62,016 bases of DNA, taken from Streptomyces sp. sk2.1. Its GTDB lineage: Bacteria; Actinomycetota; Actinomycetes; Streptomycetales; Streptomycetaceae. This document shows positions 37,057-46,063 of this stretch, piece by piece. The notes below the pieces were generated by a model that was not told the DNA's origin, made no database searches, and saw only the letters and a list, made by a program, of their open reading frames with translations. The stretch spans positions 226,735 through 288,750 of the forward strand of contig NZ_RDBO01000033.1 in the NCBI RefSeq assembly GCF_008120935.1, read 5' to 3'. The translations under genes were made by a program, and so were the position numbers. How positions within the stretch are numbered: position 1 is the stretch's first letter; the number at the start of each line of letters is the position of its first letter.

Positions 37057-38733
37057 TCAGTCGGCCAGTCGGTCCGATTCCAGCAGGACCCCCTCGTAGG
37101 CGAGCCACTGGGCGAAGGCGTGCAGTCCACGCGCCGGGTCCGTCGCGGGTGTCCAGCCGGGCGGCCGTGCGAGGTCGGCCGGGACGTGCCGGCCGGGGTC
37201 GCCGCCCGGTGCCGTGCGCACCGGCACGGGCCGCACGGCCTCGTGCACGGCACGGGCCAACTCGGCCGTCGTGCACGGCTTCTCGGCCGCGACCACGAGG
37301 TCGTGGTTCTCCGGCCGGTCGCGCAGGACCGTCCCGATCGCGTCGGCGAGGTCGTTGACGTACACGGGGTGCACCGGGGCCTCCGGGTCGCCCACGACCG
37401 TCACGGGCCGGCTGCGCAGGGCGTCCCACACCATGCGGCCGATGAGGGTGTGGCGCGAGCAGCCCGGACCGTAGACCTCCCCCACGCCCAGCGTGTACGG
37501 GACGGGGTCGTCGTGCGGACGGACCGTCACCTCGGGTTCGGGGCCGTGGAGCCGGGTCAGGTCGATCACCGCGGCGGAGAGCTCCGGCCGGTCGGCCAGT
37601 GCGCGCACGAGGTGTTCGCCGAGGGGGGTCGCCGCCCCGCGCCAGACGGGACCGTCCGGCCGCCGCGGGCGGTGCGTGCGATGTGTGCGATGTGTGCGGT
37701 GTTCGGCGGCGGCCTCGCGCCCGGCCCGCAGTGCCCGGTGCGCCACTTCGGCCAGGGGTTCGCGGCGTCGCGCGATCAACTCCTCCGTACCGGCGTTGCT
37801 GATGCCGCCGGGGCCGATCGTCGCCACCGCCTCCGCGTACGCCGCCGATGCCGTGGGCGGTACGGCGAGTCCGGTGCGGCCCGCCTCGAACCCCATGGCC
37901 AGGGCCGTCAGCCAGGTCCCCCGTACGTCCGCACCGGCCGGGCCGGTGCCGGGCGGGCGCAGCAGCGCGGCGGGGAGTCCGGCGCCCCGGAGGTACTGTT
38001 CCGCGTCGAGGTGCAGCCAGCGTCGCGGGCCGGGGCCGGGGACCCGCACCGCGCACTGTGCGACGCCGTGCTTGAAGAACGGCAGCACCGTCAGTCCGGT
38101 GAGGATCCGGCCCTCCTCCCCCGGCCGGTCCTCCGGCAGGAAGCAGACCGAACGGCGCGGTCCGCGGAAGGCGTTGCCGGAGATGGAACCGCGGTCGTCG
38201 TGCTCGACGAGGTTGGGCACGGCGACATGGCGCGGAACACTGTTGTCACTCAGGTAACGGTGCATCAGAATGTCGTCGGGCCAGCCACCGAGCCGTTGCC
38301 TGCCGTAGGCGACGAAGCCCTCGGCGACCCGGCGCGGCAGCACGATCGCCACGCACGGGAAGTACTCGTTGACGGCGTCGACCCAGCGGGCGCCGGCCAT
38401 CGCCCCGAACCGCACGGCCGCCCCGTTGCGGGAGTCCCAGAGGGCGAACAGGGCCAGTGCCGCGTCGGGAAACTCCTCGATCGCGTGACGGACCCGCTCG
38501 TAGAAGGATTCGGACAACAACATGTCGTCCTGGACCACCAGTTGATGTGTGGCCCCGTCCTCGATCTCCGACCACGCGGCGAGTGCGGTGCGCAGCACCG
38601 ACGGGGTGCCCGTGGGGTCGGGGTCCATGACCACCCGCAACAGACCGGACGGCGCGTTCAGGGCCATTTCCTCGGCTGCCGCGCGGCGTCTGGGATGGGT
38701 CATGACCACCGCGCTGAGCCGTTGACGCGTCAT
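37057..38733 (-). CDS. Glycosyltransferase-like protein fused to a reduced epimerase-like domain
   Basis: A 558-residue protein with two parts. Residues 1-220 resemble a GT2/GT25-like transferase: RLSAVVMTHPRR, an acidic HQLVVQDDMLLS, and WPDDILMHRYL later. After about 125 residues of helical/Ala-Arg sequence there is a linker of THR tripeptides (EHRTHRTHRTHRPRRP, near residue 348). The last 180 residues look like the second half of an NAD-dependent epimerase: LGVGEVYGPGCSRHTLIGRMVWD, HPVYVNDLADAIGTVL. They lack a glycine-rich NAD loop and the YxxxK catalytic segment. The start is set by GAGGGAGGA before the ATG. It is divergent from a complete epimerase gene. The role is unknown; a sugar-handling function is plausible. 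Confidence 0.7.
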   Translation of the reverse strand: MTRQRLSAVVMTHPRRRAAAEEMALNAPSGLLRVVMDPDPTGTPSVLRTALAAWSEIEDGATHQLVVQDDMLLSESFYERVRHAIEEFPDAALALFALWDSRNGAAVRFGAMAGARWVDAVNEYFPCVAIVLPRRVAEGFVAYGRQRLGGWPDDILMHRYLSDNSVPRHVAVPNLVEHDDRGSISGNAFRGPRRSVCFLPEDRPGEEGRILTGLTVLPFFKHGVAQCAVRVPGPGPRRWLHLDAEQYLRGAGLPAALLRPPGTGPAGADVRGTWLTALAMGFEAGRTGLAVPPTASAAYAEAVATIGPGGISNAGTEELIARRREPLAEVAHRALRAGREAAAEHRTHRTHRTHRPRRPDGPVWRGAATPLGEHLVRALADRPELSAAVIDLTRLHGPEPEVTVRPHDDPVPYTLGVGEVYGPGCSRHTLIGRMVWDALRSRPVTVVGDPEAPVHPVYVNDLADAIGTVLRDRPENHDLVVAAEKPCTTAELARAVHEAVRPVPVRTAPGGDPGRHVPADLARPPGWTPATDPARGLHAFAQWLAYEGVLLESDRLAD

Positions 38734-38927
38734 ACGTCCTCCCTCTCTCCGTATCCGCCCGGCGGGCCGGACGCAAGCCGGATCCGGACAGTACGGGCCC
38801 CTCCGACGGCCCGCAAGAGTGCCGAAATCGCCCTCTGGCAGGCCGGGTACGGCCCATGGATGCTTGCCTGGCACGCCGGTCCCGTGAAGCGCGTGCACCT
38901 CTCCCGACACGCCGAAAAGAGGCTTCC

Positions 38928-40019
38928 ATGCCCGGGTTACCCCACTCGACCGCTGCCGTCGTGGGCACCGAGGAGACCGTTCGTTCCCGGCTCGACAAGC
39001 TCCGCGACGCCCGTGTCGTCGTGACCGGCGGCGGCGGTCTCGTCGGCAGCCGGCTGGTCGCGCTGCTGCGGAGTGCCGGAGCCGTCGTCACCGTCCTGGA
39101 CCGCATGGACGCCTATCCCGAGTCCGGCCACGAGACCTTCGGGGTGGCCCGCAGCGGCGCCCGGCTGGTCGTCGGCGACGTCCGTGACGCCGAGACCGTC
39201 GGCGGGCTGCTGCGCGACGCCGACTTCGTGGTCCACGCGGCCGCCTACGCGGACGTCGCCGCCTGCACCCGGCGCCCCGACGTCGCCTTCCGCGCCAACG
39301 TGGAGGGCACCCAGGTCGTCCTGGAGCAGGCCGCCCGGTTCCCGGTGCGCCGGCTCGTGCTCGTCTCCTCCGCCTCCGTGTACGGCGACGGCGCGTCCGA
39401 CACCGCGGGGCCGCAGGTCTTCCACGAGGACCAGCCGCTCTTCCCGGTGTCCGTGTACGCCAACTCCAAGCTGTGGGCGGAGCACCAGACGCGGCTGATG
39501 CTCGGCGCCTCCAGCGGCACCGAGTACGCGGTGGTGCGCTACTTCTCCGTGTACGGCGAGCCCCAGATCCCCAAACCGGGCAGCCACTCCTGGATGGTGC
39601 CCTGGCTCTCGCTCCAGGCGCGCCTCGGCCGGCCCATGCGGCTCAACGGCGGCGGTGACCAGGTCCGCGACCTCATCCACGTGGACGACGTCGCCGAGGC
39701 CACCGCGCTCGCCCTGATCGAGGAGCAGATGGCCGGGCGAACCGTGAACGTCGGCACGGGCCGGCCCACCTCGGTCCGCGAGGTGGCCGATCTGATCGCC
39801 CCGTACTTCCCCGGCTCCCGGCAGATCGTCACCCCGCGCCCCGAGGGGGACCCGCTCGGCGGTTACGCCTGTGTCGAGCGCTCCCGCGAACTCCTGCGCT
39901 GGCGGGCCGGCATCGAGGTCCGGGAGGGCGTGGAGCGGTACGTGCGGTGGCTGCTGGCGACGCCGGACGCCACGCCACGCTGGCTGGCGGAGGAGTACGG
40001 GGAACCGGAAGGGGCGTGA
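38928..40019 (+). CDS. NAD-dependent epimerase/dehydratase (NDP-sugar type)
   Basis: A 363-residue extended SDR. TGGGGLVGSRL (NAD loop, near residue 33), VVHAAAYADVAAC, VSSASVYGDGA, the catalytic YANSKLWAE (Tyr near 182, Lys +4), RYFSVYGEPQIPK and VRDLIHVDDVAEAT make it a clear UDP-glucose/GDP-mannose epimerase-like enzyme. The fourth codon is TTA, the rare bldA-read leucine codon, so translation should depend on bldA tRNA. The ATG has a weak AAAGAGG site. It is the first of three rightward genes (epimerase, Nudix, kinase) and lies opposite the fusion protein. It probably makes or modifies an activated sugar. Confidence 0.87.
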   Translation: MPGLPHSTAAVVGTEETVRSRLDKLRDARVVVTGGGGLVGSRLVALLRSAGAVVTVLDRMDAYPESGHETFGVARSGARLVVGDVRDAETVGGLLRDADFVVHAAAYADVAACTRRPDVAFRANVEGTQVVLEQAARFPVRRLVLVSSASVYGDGASDTAGPQVFHEDQPLFPVSVYANSKLWAEHQTRLMLGASSGTEYAVVRYFSVYGEPQIPKPGSHSWMVPWLSLQARLGRPMRLNGGGDQVRDLIHVDDVAEATALALIEEQMAGRTVNVGTGRPTSVREVADLIAPYFPGSRQIVTPRPEGDPLGGYACVERSRELLRWRAGIEVREGVERYVRWLLATPDATPRWLAEEYGEPEGA

Positions 40020-40081
40020 AACGCTGCGCACCGACGGGCCCCTGGGGGCGCACGGACGGCGACGAAGGCGATGGGTGCACG

Positions 40082-40576
40082 ATGGGTCACACCGGTTCCT
40101 ACATCTGGTCGTTGCGCCGGCAGGTCGGCTCCCGGAAGCTGCTGGTGCCCGGCGCGCAGGTGCTCCTGATCGACTCCGGGGGCCGCGGGCTGTTCCAGCA
40201 GCGCGCGGACAACGGGGTCTGGGAGCTCCCGGCCGGTGCCTGCGAGGAGGACGGCGACTTCGCCGACGCCGCCGTCCGCGAGGTCGCCGAGGAGACCGGC
40301 CTGCGGGTGGAGCGGGACGACCTGGTGGCGTTCGGGACGCTCTCCGATCCCCGGGTGCACACCCTGACGTACCCGAACGGGGACGTGACGCACTGCTTCG
40401 CGCTCTGCTTCGTCGCCCGGCGCTGGTCCGGGGTGCTGTCGCCCGGTGCCGACGAGGTGCGCCGGGCCATGTTCCGGCCGCTCGACGCCCCGCCCCGGCC
40501 GCTGCACCCGCCGACGGCCGTGGTGCTGTCCATGTACGAGAGGTTCCTCGCGGAAGGAAGGTTCCAGGCCAGGTGA
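40082..40576 (+). CDS. Nudix hydrolase
   Basis: A 164-residue Nudix protein. The box runs from the Gly in LPAGACEEDGDFADAAV through REVAEETGL (near residues 55-78), with the REVAEE core intact. VLLIDSGGRGLFQQRADNGVWELP precedes it in typical style. It cleaves nucleoside diphosphates linked to another moiety. In this position, between an epimerase and a sugar-kinase-like gene, an NDP-sugar or pathway-specific nucleotide is a reasonable guess. Its stop overlaps the next start as GTGA. Confidence 0.87.
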   Translation: MGHTGSYIWSLRRQVGSRKLLVPGAQVLLIDSGGRGLFQQRADNGVWELPAGACEEDGDFADAAVREVAEETGLRVERDDLVAFGTLSDPRVHTLTYPNGDVTHCFALCFVARRWSGVLSPGADEVRRAMFRPLDAPPRPLHPPTAVVLSMYERFLAEGRFQAR

Positions 40577-41559
40577 ACGCCATGTACCCGATACGCGCGG
40601 TGGTGCCCTGCCGGGCCTGCCTGTCCGGTGAGGACCTGGACTGGCTCGGCGGTGGCCGCTCGGTGAGCCTCGCGCTCGGTCTGATGACGACCGTGGAGGT
40701 CCGTCCCGCCGACCCGCCCGACGACGGGGCCGAGGACGGCTGGCAGCGGGAGGTGTGGGCGTTCCTGCGCGCGCGGCTGGCCGGGCTCGCCCCGCGCCCG
40801 CCCGCCGTCGCGGTGCGCAGCCAGGCGCCCTCGGCGAGCGGTCTGTCCTCGTCCACGGCCCGGATCGTGGCGCTGTTCCGGGCGTTCGCGGACGCCGCCC
40901 TCCCCGGGCGGCGGCTCTCCGACGCCACGATCACGCAGTGGGCGTACGAGTTCGAGTTCGCCGTCTTCAACGGTGGCGGCATGGACCATCTCGCGGTCGT
41001 CGAGGGCGGTGCGCTGCTCCTCGACGGCCGCGAGCAGGGGCTGCCGGAGGTGTGGGACCGGCTGGAGTTCCCCGAGCGGTGGCGGGTGGTCGTCGTGGAT
41101 TCCGGCACCCGCAAGGACACCGGGCACCACATCCGGGACGTGCGGGCGCAGCTCGCGTCCGGTGATCCCGCGCTGGCCGCCTACCGGTCCGCGGCCGACG
41201 AGGCGTCGGGCCGGGTGTGGGAGGCGTTGCGCGGCCGGGACCTGGCGGCGCTCGGGGCCGCGATGTCCGATGCCCATGCCGCCATGCGGGACCACCAGGG
41301 GATGTCGACGCCGCTGCTGGAGGAGTTGCGGGCGGTCGCGCTGCGTTCCGCCGGCCTGCCGCTGAAGCTCAGCGGGGCCGGCGGAGGCGGTGCGCTGGTC
41401 GGCGTCTGCCCGGTGGACGAGGTGGCGGGGACGGTGGAGCGCCTCGCGCGGGCGCTGGGGGTCTCCCATCCGGGTGCCCGGGTCGTGCCCACCGCGGCGG
41501 CCCCGGGCGCCCGGCGGGGGCCGGTGCCGGTGGCGGGCGGTCAGATGAAGGGGTCGTAG
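40573..41559 (+). CDS. GHMP-family small-molecule kinase
   Basis: A 328-residue kinase. Motif 1 is CLSGEDLDWLGGGRSVS (galactokinase-like position), motif 2 is the ATP loop SASGLSSSTARIVAL near residue 92, and motif 3 is LKLSGAGGGGALVGV near 265. It phosphorylates a sugar, cyclitol or similar hydroxyl; the exact substrate cannot be told. The start is either the GTG at 40573, which overlaps the Nudix stop, or the ATG at 40582. The last 19 bases overlap the 3-prime end of the convergent radical SAM gene. Confidence 0.85.
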   Translation: MNAMYPIRAVVPCRACLSGEDLDWLGGGRSVSLALGLMTTVEVRPADPPDDGAEDGWQREVWAFLRARLAGLAPRPPAVAVRSQAPSASGLSSSTARIVALFRAFADAALPGRRLSDATITQWAYEFEFAVFNGGGMDHLAVVEGGALLLDGREQGLPEVWDRLEFPERWRVVVVDSGTRKDTGHHIRDVRAQLASGDPALAAYRSAADEASGRVWEALRGRDLAALGAAMSDAHAAMRDHQGMSTPLLEELRAVALRSAGLPLKLSGAGGGGALVGVCPVDEVAGTVERLARALGVSHPGARVVPTAAAPGARRGPVPVAGGQMKGS

Positions 41560-42641
41560 TCCTGGGTGAGCGGGGGCTCGCCGGTTCCGCGGGCGATGCG
41601 TTCCAGCTCCAGGTTGGAGCGGTGGCGTGCGCAGTGGAACCGGCAGTCCCTGCTCGGGTCGACGATTCCCCGGCGGTCCGCGTCCCGCCAGATGTCGGCG
41701 AGGTCGTCGGTGACGGCGTCGCCGATCCTCGCGAGCGGGTTGCCCCGGTGGTAGGAGCACACGTACACCCCGGAGGGTGTGATGAGGGTGCGGAGTTCGG
41801 CGACCCGGCAGCGGTCGTAATCCTTGGGCTGTACGGGGCCCACGTGGCCGCGCAGCGAGGTGAGGGTGGAGGAGTTGACGAGCTGGAAGCTCTCGCTCTC
41901 CAGCCGGGCGGCCTCGGCGAGCTGGCGGTCGACGGATTCCAGCATCGCGCCGGGCACCTGCACGATGTGGTGGTCGTCGTCGAACATGGCCTTGGTCTCG
42001 AAGTAGTCGCAGCCGATGTCGTGGGCGAGTTCGGCGGCGCGCAGCACCTCGTGGTGGTTGGTGACGGTCTCCCCGCCGGGTTCCCGGCGTGACATCACGA
42101 GGAAGGAGTAGCCGAGCGCTCCGGTCTTCTCGGCGGCGAGCAGCCGCATGTTCTCGATGACCTTGTCGAAGACGCTGCGGCCCTTGCGGTCGGGCCGGAA
42201 CAGTCCGTACGTGTCGGCGGTGCCGGCGTCGACGGAGACCCGGACCCAGGTGGCGTAGCGGGCGAGCTCGGCGAGGTTCTGCCGGATCATCGTGCCGTTG
42301 GTGACGACTCCGACGGCCAGGCCCGCCTCGCCGAGGATGCGTAAGACCTTGCGGGTGCCGCGATGGGCGAGGGGTTCCCCGCCGCCTATGAGGACCACCG
42401 CCCGTACGGACATGGCGACGAGTTCCTCGGCAAGGGCGGCGAGCCGCTCGGGGGTGAAGCGGCTCTGGTTGAGGAGCTTTCCGCTGATGCACTCGGGGCA
42501 GGCCAGGTCGCAGAAGGTGGTCGGGTCGAGGTCCACGACGAGCGGGGCGCTGGAGGGTTCGCCGGCGGCGGCCTTGAGGATCCGGGGCCAGCCGGTGGGC
42601 TGGTACAGCTTGGAGACGAGGTCGAGGCGGTCGTGCGTCAC
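41541..42641 (-). CDS. Radical SAM enzyme with C-terminal cysteine region
   Basis: A 366-residue radical SAM protein. The [4Fe-4S] motif is CDLACPEC (CxxxCxxC, near residue 44), then IGGGEPLAH, VTNGTMIRQNL and VSVDAGTADTY. The C-terminal region has additional cysteines (DRCRVAE, VYVCSYHRG, CRFHCARH), as in SPASM or twitch proteins that hold a second cluster. Codon 100 is TTA (42342-42344 on the plus strand), again suggesting bldA control. Related enzymes epimerise, dehydrogenate or deoxygenate sugars, cyclitols and peptides. In this setting a carbohydrate-like substrate is my best guess. It follows the importer genes on the same strand with a 67-bp gap. Confidence 0.87.
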   Translation of the reverse strand: MTHDRLDLVSKLYQPTGWPRILKAAAGEPSSAPLVVDLDPTTFCDLACPECISGKLLNQSRFTPERLAALAEELVAMSVRAVVLIGGGEPLAHRGTRKVLRILGEAGLAVGVVTNGTMIRQNLAELARYATWVRVSVDAGTADTYGLFRPDRKGRSVFDKVIENMRLLAAEKTGALGYSFLVMSRREPGGETVTNHHEVLRAAELAHDIGCDYFETKAMFDDDHHIVQVPGAMLESVDRQLAEAARLESESFQLVNSSTLTSLRGHVGPVQPKDYDRCRVAELRTLITPSGVYVCSYHRGNPLARIGDAVTDDLADIWRDADRRGIVDPSRDCRFHCARHRSNLELERIARGTGEPPLTQDYDPFI

Positions 42642-42708
42642 GGGGCTCTCCTCTGCGGGATGTACGGGGTGTCGGCGGCGGGGCGTACCGGTCCCGGCCG
42701 GGCGTCGC

Positions 42709-43566
42709 TCAGCCCTTGACCGCTCCGGTGGCCAGGCCCGCGGCGATCTTGCGCTGGACGGCCAGGAAGAAGACGACGACGGGCAGGGCGGTGAGTGTGG
42801 CGCCCGCCATCAGCCCGCCGTAGTCGGTGCCGAAGCTGGTCTGGAAGGAGACCAGCCAGATGCTGAGGGTCTGCTTCTCCGGAGTGGACAGCAGGACGTA
42901 GACGAGGACGTACTCGTTCCATGCCTGCACCATCGCGAAGACGGAGGTGGCGACGAGGCCGGGGGCGAGCAGCGGCAGGACGACGCGGACGAAGGCGCCG
43001 AGCCGGCCGCAGCCGTCGACCATCGCCGCCTCCTCCAGTTCCACCGGGATCGCGGAGATGAAGCCGCGCAGCATCCACACGGTGAACGGCAGGGTGAAGA
43101 CGAGGTAGACGAGGATCACGCCGCCGAGGCTGTCGGTGAGGCCGGCGTCGTTGAGCAGCAGGTAGACGGGGATGACGAGGGCGGCGAGCGGGATCATCTG
43201 GACGGTCAGGACGACGACGACGAACGCCTTGCGGCCGGCGAAGCGGAAGCGGGCCAGGGCGAACGCGGCGAGGGTGCCGACCAGGAGGGAGACCAGGACG
43301 GTGCCCAGGCCGATGACGGCGCTGGAGCGGACGTTGGGCCAGAAGGTCTCCGTGCCCATCGCGCGGGCGAAGTTGTCGAGGGTGGGGCTGCTCGGCCAGA
43401 ACTCGGGCGGCAGGCTGAGGATCTCGGTCGCGGGCCGGAACGCGGTGAGGACCATCCAGTAGACGGGGAAGCCGATGACGGCGGCCACGAGGAGGCCGAG
43501 GAGGTCGTACCGGCGCCGGGAGCGCCGCCCGGTCCTCGTCCCGCGCCTTTTTCGTACCGGGCTCAT
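42709..43566 (-). CDS. Carbohydrate ABC importer permease (MalG type)
   Basis: A 285-residue permease with six membrane segments and the EAA loop EEAAMVDGCGRLGAFVRVVLPLLAPG near residue 190. It starts with a basic N-terminus (RKRRGTRTGRRSRRRYD), matching the MalG/CUT1 subfamily. The ATG overlaps the stop of the partner permease as ATGA. It is the last gene of a three-gene importer set that has no ATPase gene. Streptomyces CUT1 importers commonly share the MsiK ATPase encoded elsewhere. The solute is unknown. Confidence 0.9.
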   Translation of the reverse strand: MSPVRKRRGTRTGRRSRRRYDLLGLLVAAVIGFPVYWMVLTAFRPATEILSLPPEFWPSSPTLDNFARAMGTETFWPNVRSSAVIGLGTVLVSLLVGTLAAFALARFRFAGRKAFVVVVLTVQMIPLAALVIPVYLLLNDAGLTDSLGGVILVYLVFTLPFTVWMLRGFISAIPVELEEAAMVDGCGRLGAFVRVVLPLLAPGLVATSVFAMVQAWNEYVLVYVLLSTPEKQTLSIWLVSFQTSFGTDYGGLMAGATLTALPVVVFFLAVQRKIAAGLATGAVKG

Positions 43567-44477
43567 TCGGCCTCCCCCAGTCTCAGCATCTGCCGCAGGT
43601 ACACGACGGCGCCGGCGAGCAGCAGGATGACGGTGACCAGGGCGATCGCGGCTCCGGTGCTGTAGCGGTTGACGGCGAACGACTCGATGAAGGAGTAGAC
43701 GCCGAGCAGGTAGTACTCGCGTTCCGGCTGGCCGCCGCGCATCAGCCAGATCTGGTTGAAGACGCCGAAGTCCCAGATCGCCATCAGGGTGGTGACCATC
43801 ACGAAGAGGGGTTTGATCGAGGGGAAGGTGACGTACCGGAAGACCTGGGACGGACGGGCGCCGTCGATGAGGGCGGACTCCTCCAGTTCCGGCGGGATCT
43901 GGGCGAGTGCCGCGTGCAGGCTGACGGCGGCGAACGGCAGCGCGCCCCAGACGACGACCCCGGTGATGACGGCGAAGCCCTGCCAGGGGTCGGTGAACCA
44001 GTTGTGGCGGGCGAGGTCGATGCCGGGCAGCGTCGTCAGGAGCCAGTTGACGAGGCCGTAGTCCGCGTCGAAGAGCCAGCGGAAGATGGCCGCGGCGACC
44101 ATCACCGGCATCGCCCACACGGCGACGAGCACACCGCAGAGGACGGCCCGCACCCATGGCGAGGTCCGTCGCATCAGCAGGGCGATCAGCAGGCCGAGCA
44201 GCATGGTGAGGGTGACGCAGACGGCGGTGAACAGGGCCGTGCGGGCCACCACCGTCCAGAAGAACCCGTCGCCGAGGATCGTCCGGAACTGCGCGAGACC
44301 GGCCCAGGGCGGTGACTCTCCGCTGAACAGCTCCTTGCGGGTCATGTCCTGGAAGGCCAGGGTCACCATGTCGACCAGCGGATAGGCCAGGACCACGACG
44401 AGGGCGAGGAGGGCCGGGGCGATCAGCAGGTAGGGCAGACGGGGGCGTGGCCTTCGGCCGGCCGGATCAGCGCTCAT
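43563..44477 (-). CDS. Carbohydrate ABC importer permease (MalF type)
   Basis: A 304-residue permease with six membrane segments and the EAA loop EESALIDGARPSQVFRYVTFPSIKPLF near residue 205. Its N-terminus RPRPRLPYLLIAPALLALVVVLAYPLV is typical of MalF-like proteins. It overlaps the binding-protein gene by 11 bases on one side and the second permease by 4 on the other, so all three are translated from one message. It forms the channel with the MalG-type partner. Confidence 0.9.
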   Translation of the reverse strand: MSADPAGRRPRPRLPYLLIAPALLALVVVLAYPLVDMVTLAFQDMTRKELFSGESPPWAGLAQFRTILGDGFFWTVVARTALFTAVCVTLTMLLGLLIALLMRRTSPWVRAVLCGVLVAVWAMPVMVAAAIFRWLFDADYGLVNWLLTTLPGIDLARHNWFTDPWQGFAVITGVVVWGALPFAAVSLHAALAQIPPELEESALIDGARPSQVFRYVTFPSIKPLFVMVTTLMAIWDFGVFNQIWLMRGGQPEREYYLLGVYSFIESFAVNRYSTGAAIALVTVILLLAGAVVYLRQMLRLGEAE

Positions 44478-45750
44478 TGATCACTGCGTCGATCCTGCGG
44501 TCCGCCTCGCGTGCGGCGTCCCGCACGGACGCCTTTCCGGTGGCGATGCGTTCCAGCATCTCGGGCAGGACGTTGGACTTCTCCACCGAGGTCCAGCCGG
44601 GGGCGAGCGGGGTGACCCAGCCGCGCGTGGCGGCCTGGGCCGCAGGACCGTTTATGCCTCCGGCGGCGACGTCGGCGAGTTGCACGGTGTTGTTCGGGAG
44701 GGTGTTGGCGTCGATCAGCTTCTGCTGCGACTTGCTGTCGGTGAAGATGCGGATCCAGTCGGCGGCCAGCTTCTGGTTCCGCGACTTGGCGGGCACGGCC
44801 AGGGTGGAGCCGCCGAGGAACGGCGGGAGCAGTTGCCCGGAGGGGCCGGGGAAGGCGAAGGTGGCGAACTTGCCCTCGAGTGCCGGGTCGCCCCCGGAGC
44901 GGGGGTCGGCGGCGGCCTGGGCCTCCCAGGTGTTGCCGTAGAAGACGCCGACCTTGCCCTGTCCGACGACGCCCGGCTGGTCGCCGTTGTCCTTCGCCCG
45001 GTCGCCGACGTAGTAGTCGTCCAGGAGCTTCTTCCAGGTGGTGAGTCCGGCGACGGACTTCGGCGAGGAGAGGGCGCCCTGCCAGCGGCCGTTCTTCTCC
45101 ACCGCCATCTCGCCGCCCGCGTCCTTGACGAAGCCCATGGCGGCGGACCAGTAGCGGCCGGGCATGTAGAAGGCCGAGAAGCCGGGGTCCTCGGCGCCGT
45201 ACTTCTTCTTGAGCCGGTCGAGGGCGGAGATCAGCTCGGGATAGGTGCGCGGGGCGCGGGCGATGCCGATTTCCTCGAAGTAGTCGGTGCGGTAGACACC
45301 GACGCGCGCTCCCGCGTAGTACGGCACGCAGTACGTCTCGCCGTCGAGGCGACAGGCGTCGGCGAGGGCGGGCAGCCACTGGCCGGACCGGTCGAAGGTC
45401 TTCGGGTCCAGCGGTGCGAAGGCGCCGTTGACGAGGTAGTTGGTGGTCTCGCTGTTGCCCATCTCGACCACGTCGGGCACGTTCCGGCCCGCGAGGACGG
45501 CGTCGAGCTTCTGGTTCTTCGTCGTCCACTGCTGGTACTGGACCTCGACCTTCACGCCCGGGTGCTGCTTCGCGAACCTGGCGTTGGCGGCGGCGACCAT
45601 CTCGGGCCAGCTCTCGCGGGCGTCCACGGTCAGCCACACCGTCAGGTCGCCGTCCGCCCGTCCGTCCCCGCCTCCCGAACCGCACCCCGCCACCGCGAGC
45701 AGCAACAGGGCTCCCAGAATCCCGGATCGGCGGGGCAGACGCAGTGTCAT
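44467..45750 (-). CDS. Carbohydrate ABC importer solute-binding lipoprotein
   Basis: A 427-residue lipoprotein. The signal peptide MTLRLPRRSGILGALLLLAVAG is followed by lipobox Cys (AVAGCGSGGG, residue 22). The mature part is a CUT1-type receptor: DLTVWLTVDARESWPEMV, KQHPGVKVEVQYQQWTTKNQ and a Trp/Tyr-rich middle (MPGRYWSAAMGFVKDAGG) that would stack on a sugar. It leads the importer operon and is divergent from the amidinotransferase gene. Whether it imports a precursor or takes back the product of the neighbouring biosynthetic genes cannot be told from sequence. Confidence 0.9.
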   Translation of the reverse strand: MTLRLPRRSGILGALLLLAVAGCGSGGGDGRADGDLTVWLTVDARESWPEMVAAANARFAKQHPGVKVEVQYQQWTTKNQKLDAVLAGRNVPDVVEMGNSETTNYLVNGAFAPLDPKTFDRSGQWLPALADACRLDGETYCVPYYAGARVGVYRTDYFEEIGIARAPRTYPELISALDRLKKKYGAEDPGFSAFYMPGRYWSAAMGFVKDAGGEMAVEKNGRWQGALSSPKSVAGLTTWKKLLDDYYVGDRAKDNGDQPGVVGQGKVGVFYGNTWEAQAAADPRSGGDPALEGKFATFAFPGPSGQLLPPFLGGSTLAVPAKSRNQKLAADWIRIFTDSKSQQKLIDANTLPNNTVQLADVAAGGINGPAAQAATRGWVTPLAPGWTSVEKSNVLPEMLERIATGKASVRDAAREADRRIDAVINER

Positions 45751-46063
45751 GGGTTCCTCCGTGCGGGATTCGTCAAGACGTACGGGCTTCGGTGACGGTC
45801 TTCTCACTACCCCGCGGATCACTGCTCTCCGCCACGACACGGAGTTTCGGCCGGAAGACGGCGGTGTGCTTCCCACGAAGGGCCCAGCGTTCACCCGTTG
45901 CGCTGCGTCGATGCCACCCGGTGACGAAAGGGACGGGGTCGCACTCGGGCCACATTGACGTGAATGACACGTCGGGTAGCCGGGTCGCTCTTGACGGTGA
46001 CGGCGCGGTACCCGCAGTTTGGGCCCCTGCGGCACTCCACGACCCCGATCGAAGGGCTTGTAC
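45751..46063. other. 313-bp divergent promoter region with a palindromic site
   Basis: No gene is supported. It separates the importer operon (left) from the amidinotransferase gene (right). A perfect inverted repeat GACGTG-AATGA-CACGTC lies at 45957-45973, about midway to the right-hand start. The right end carries GAAGGGC before the GTG start. The site is a candidate operator for one or both directions; no regulator gene is adjacent. Confidence 0.5.
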
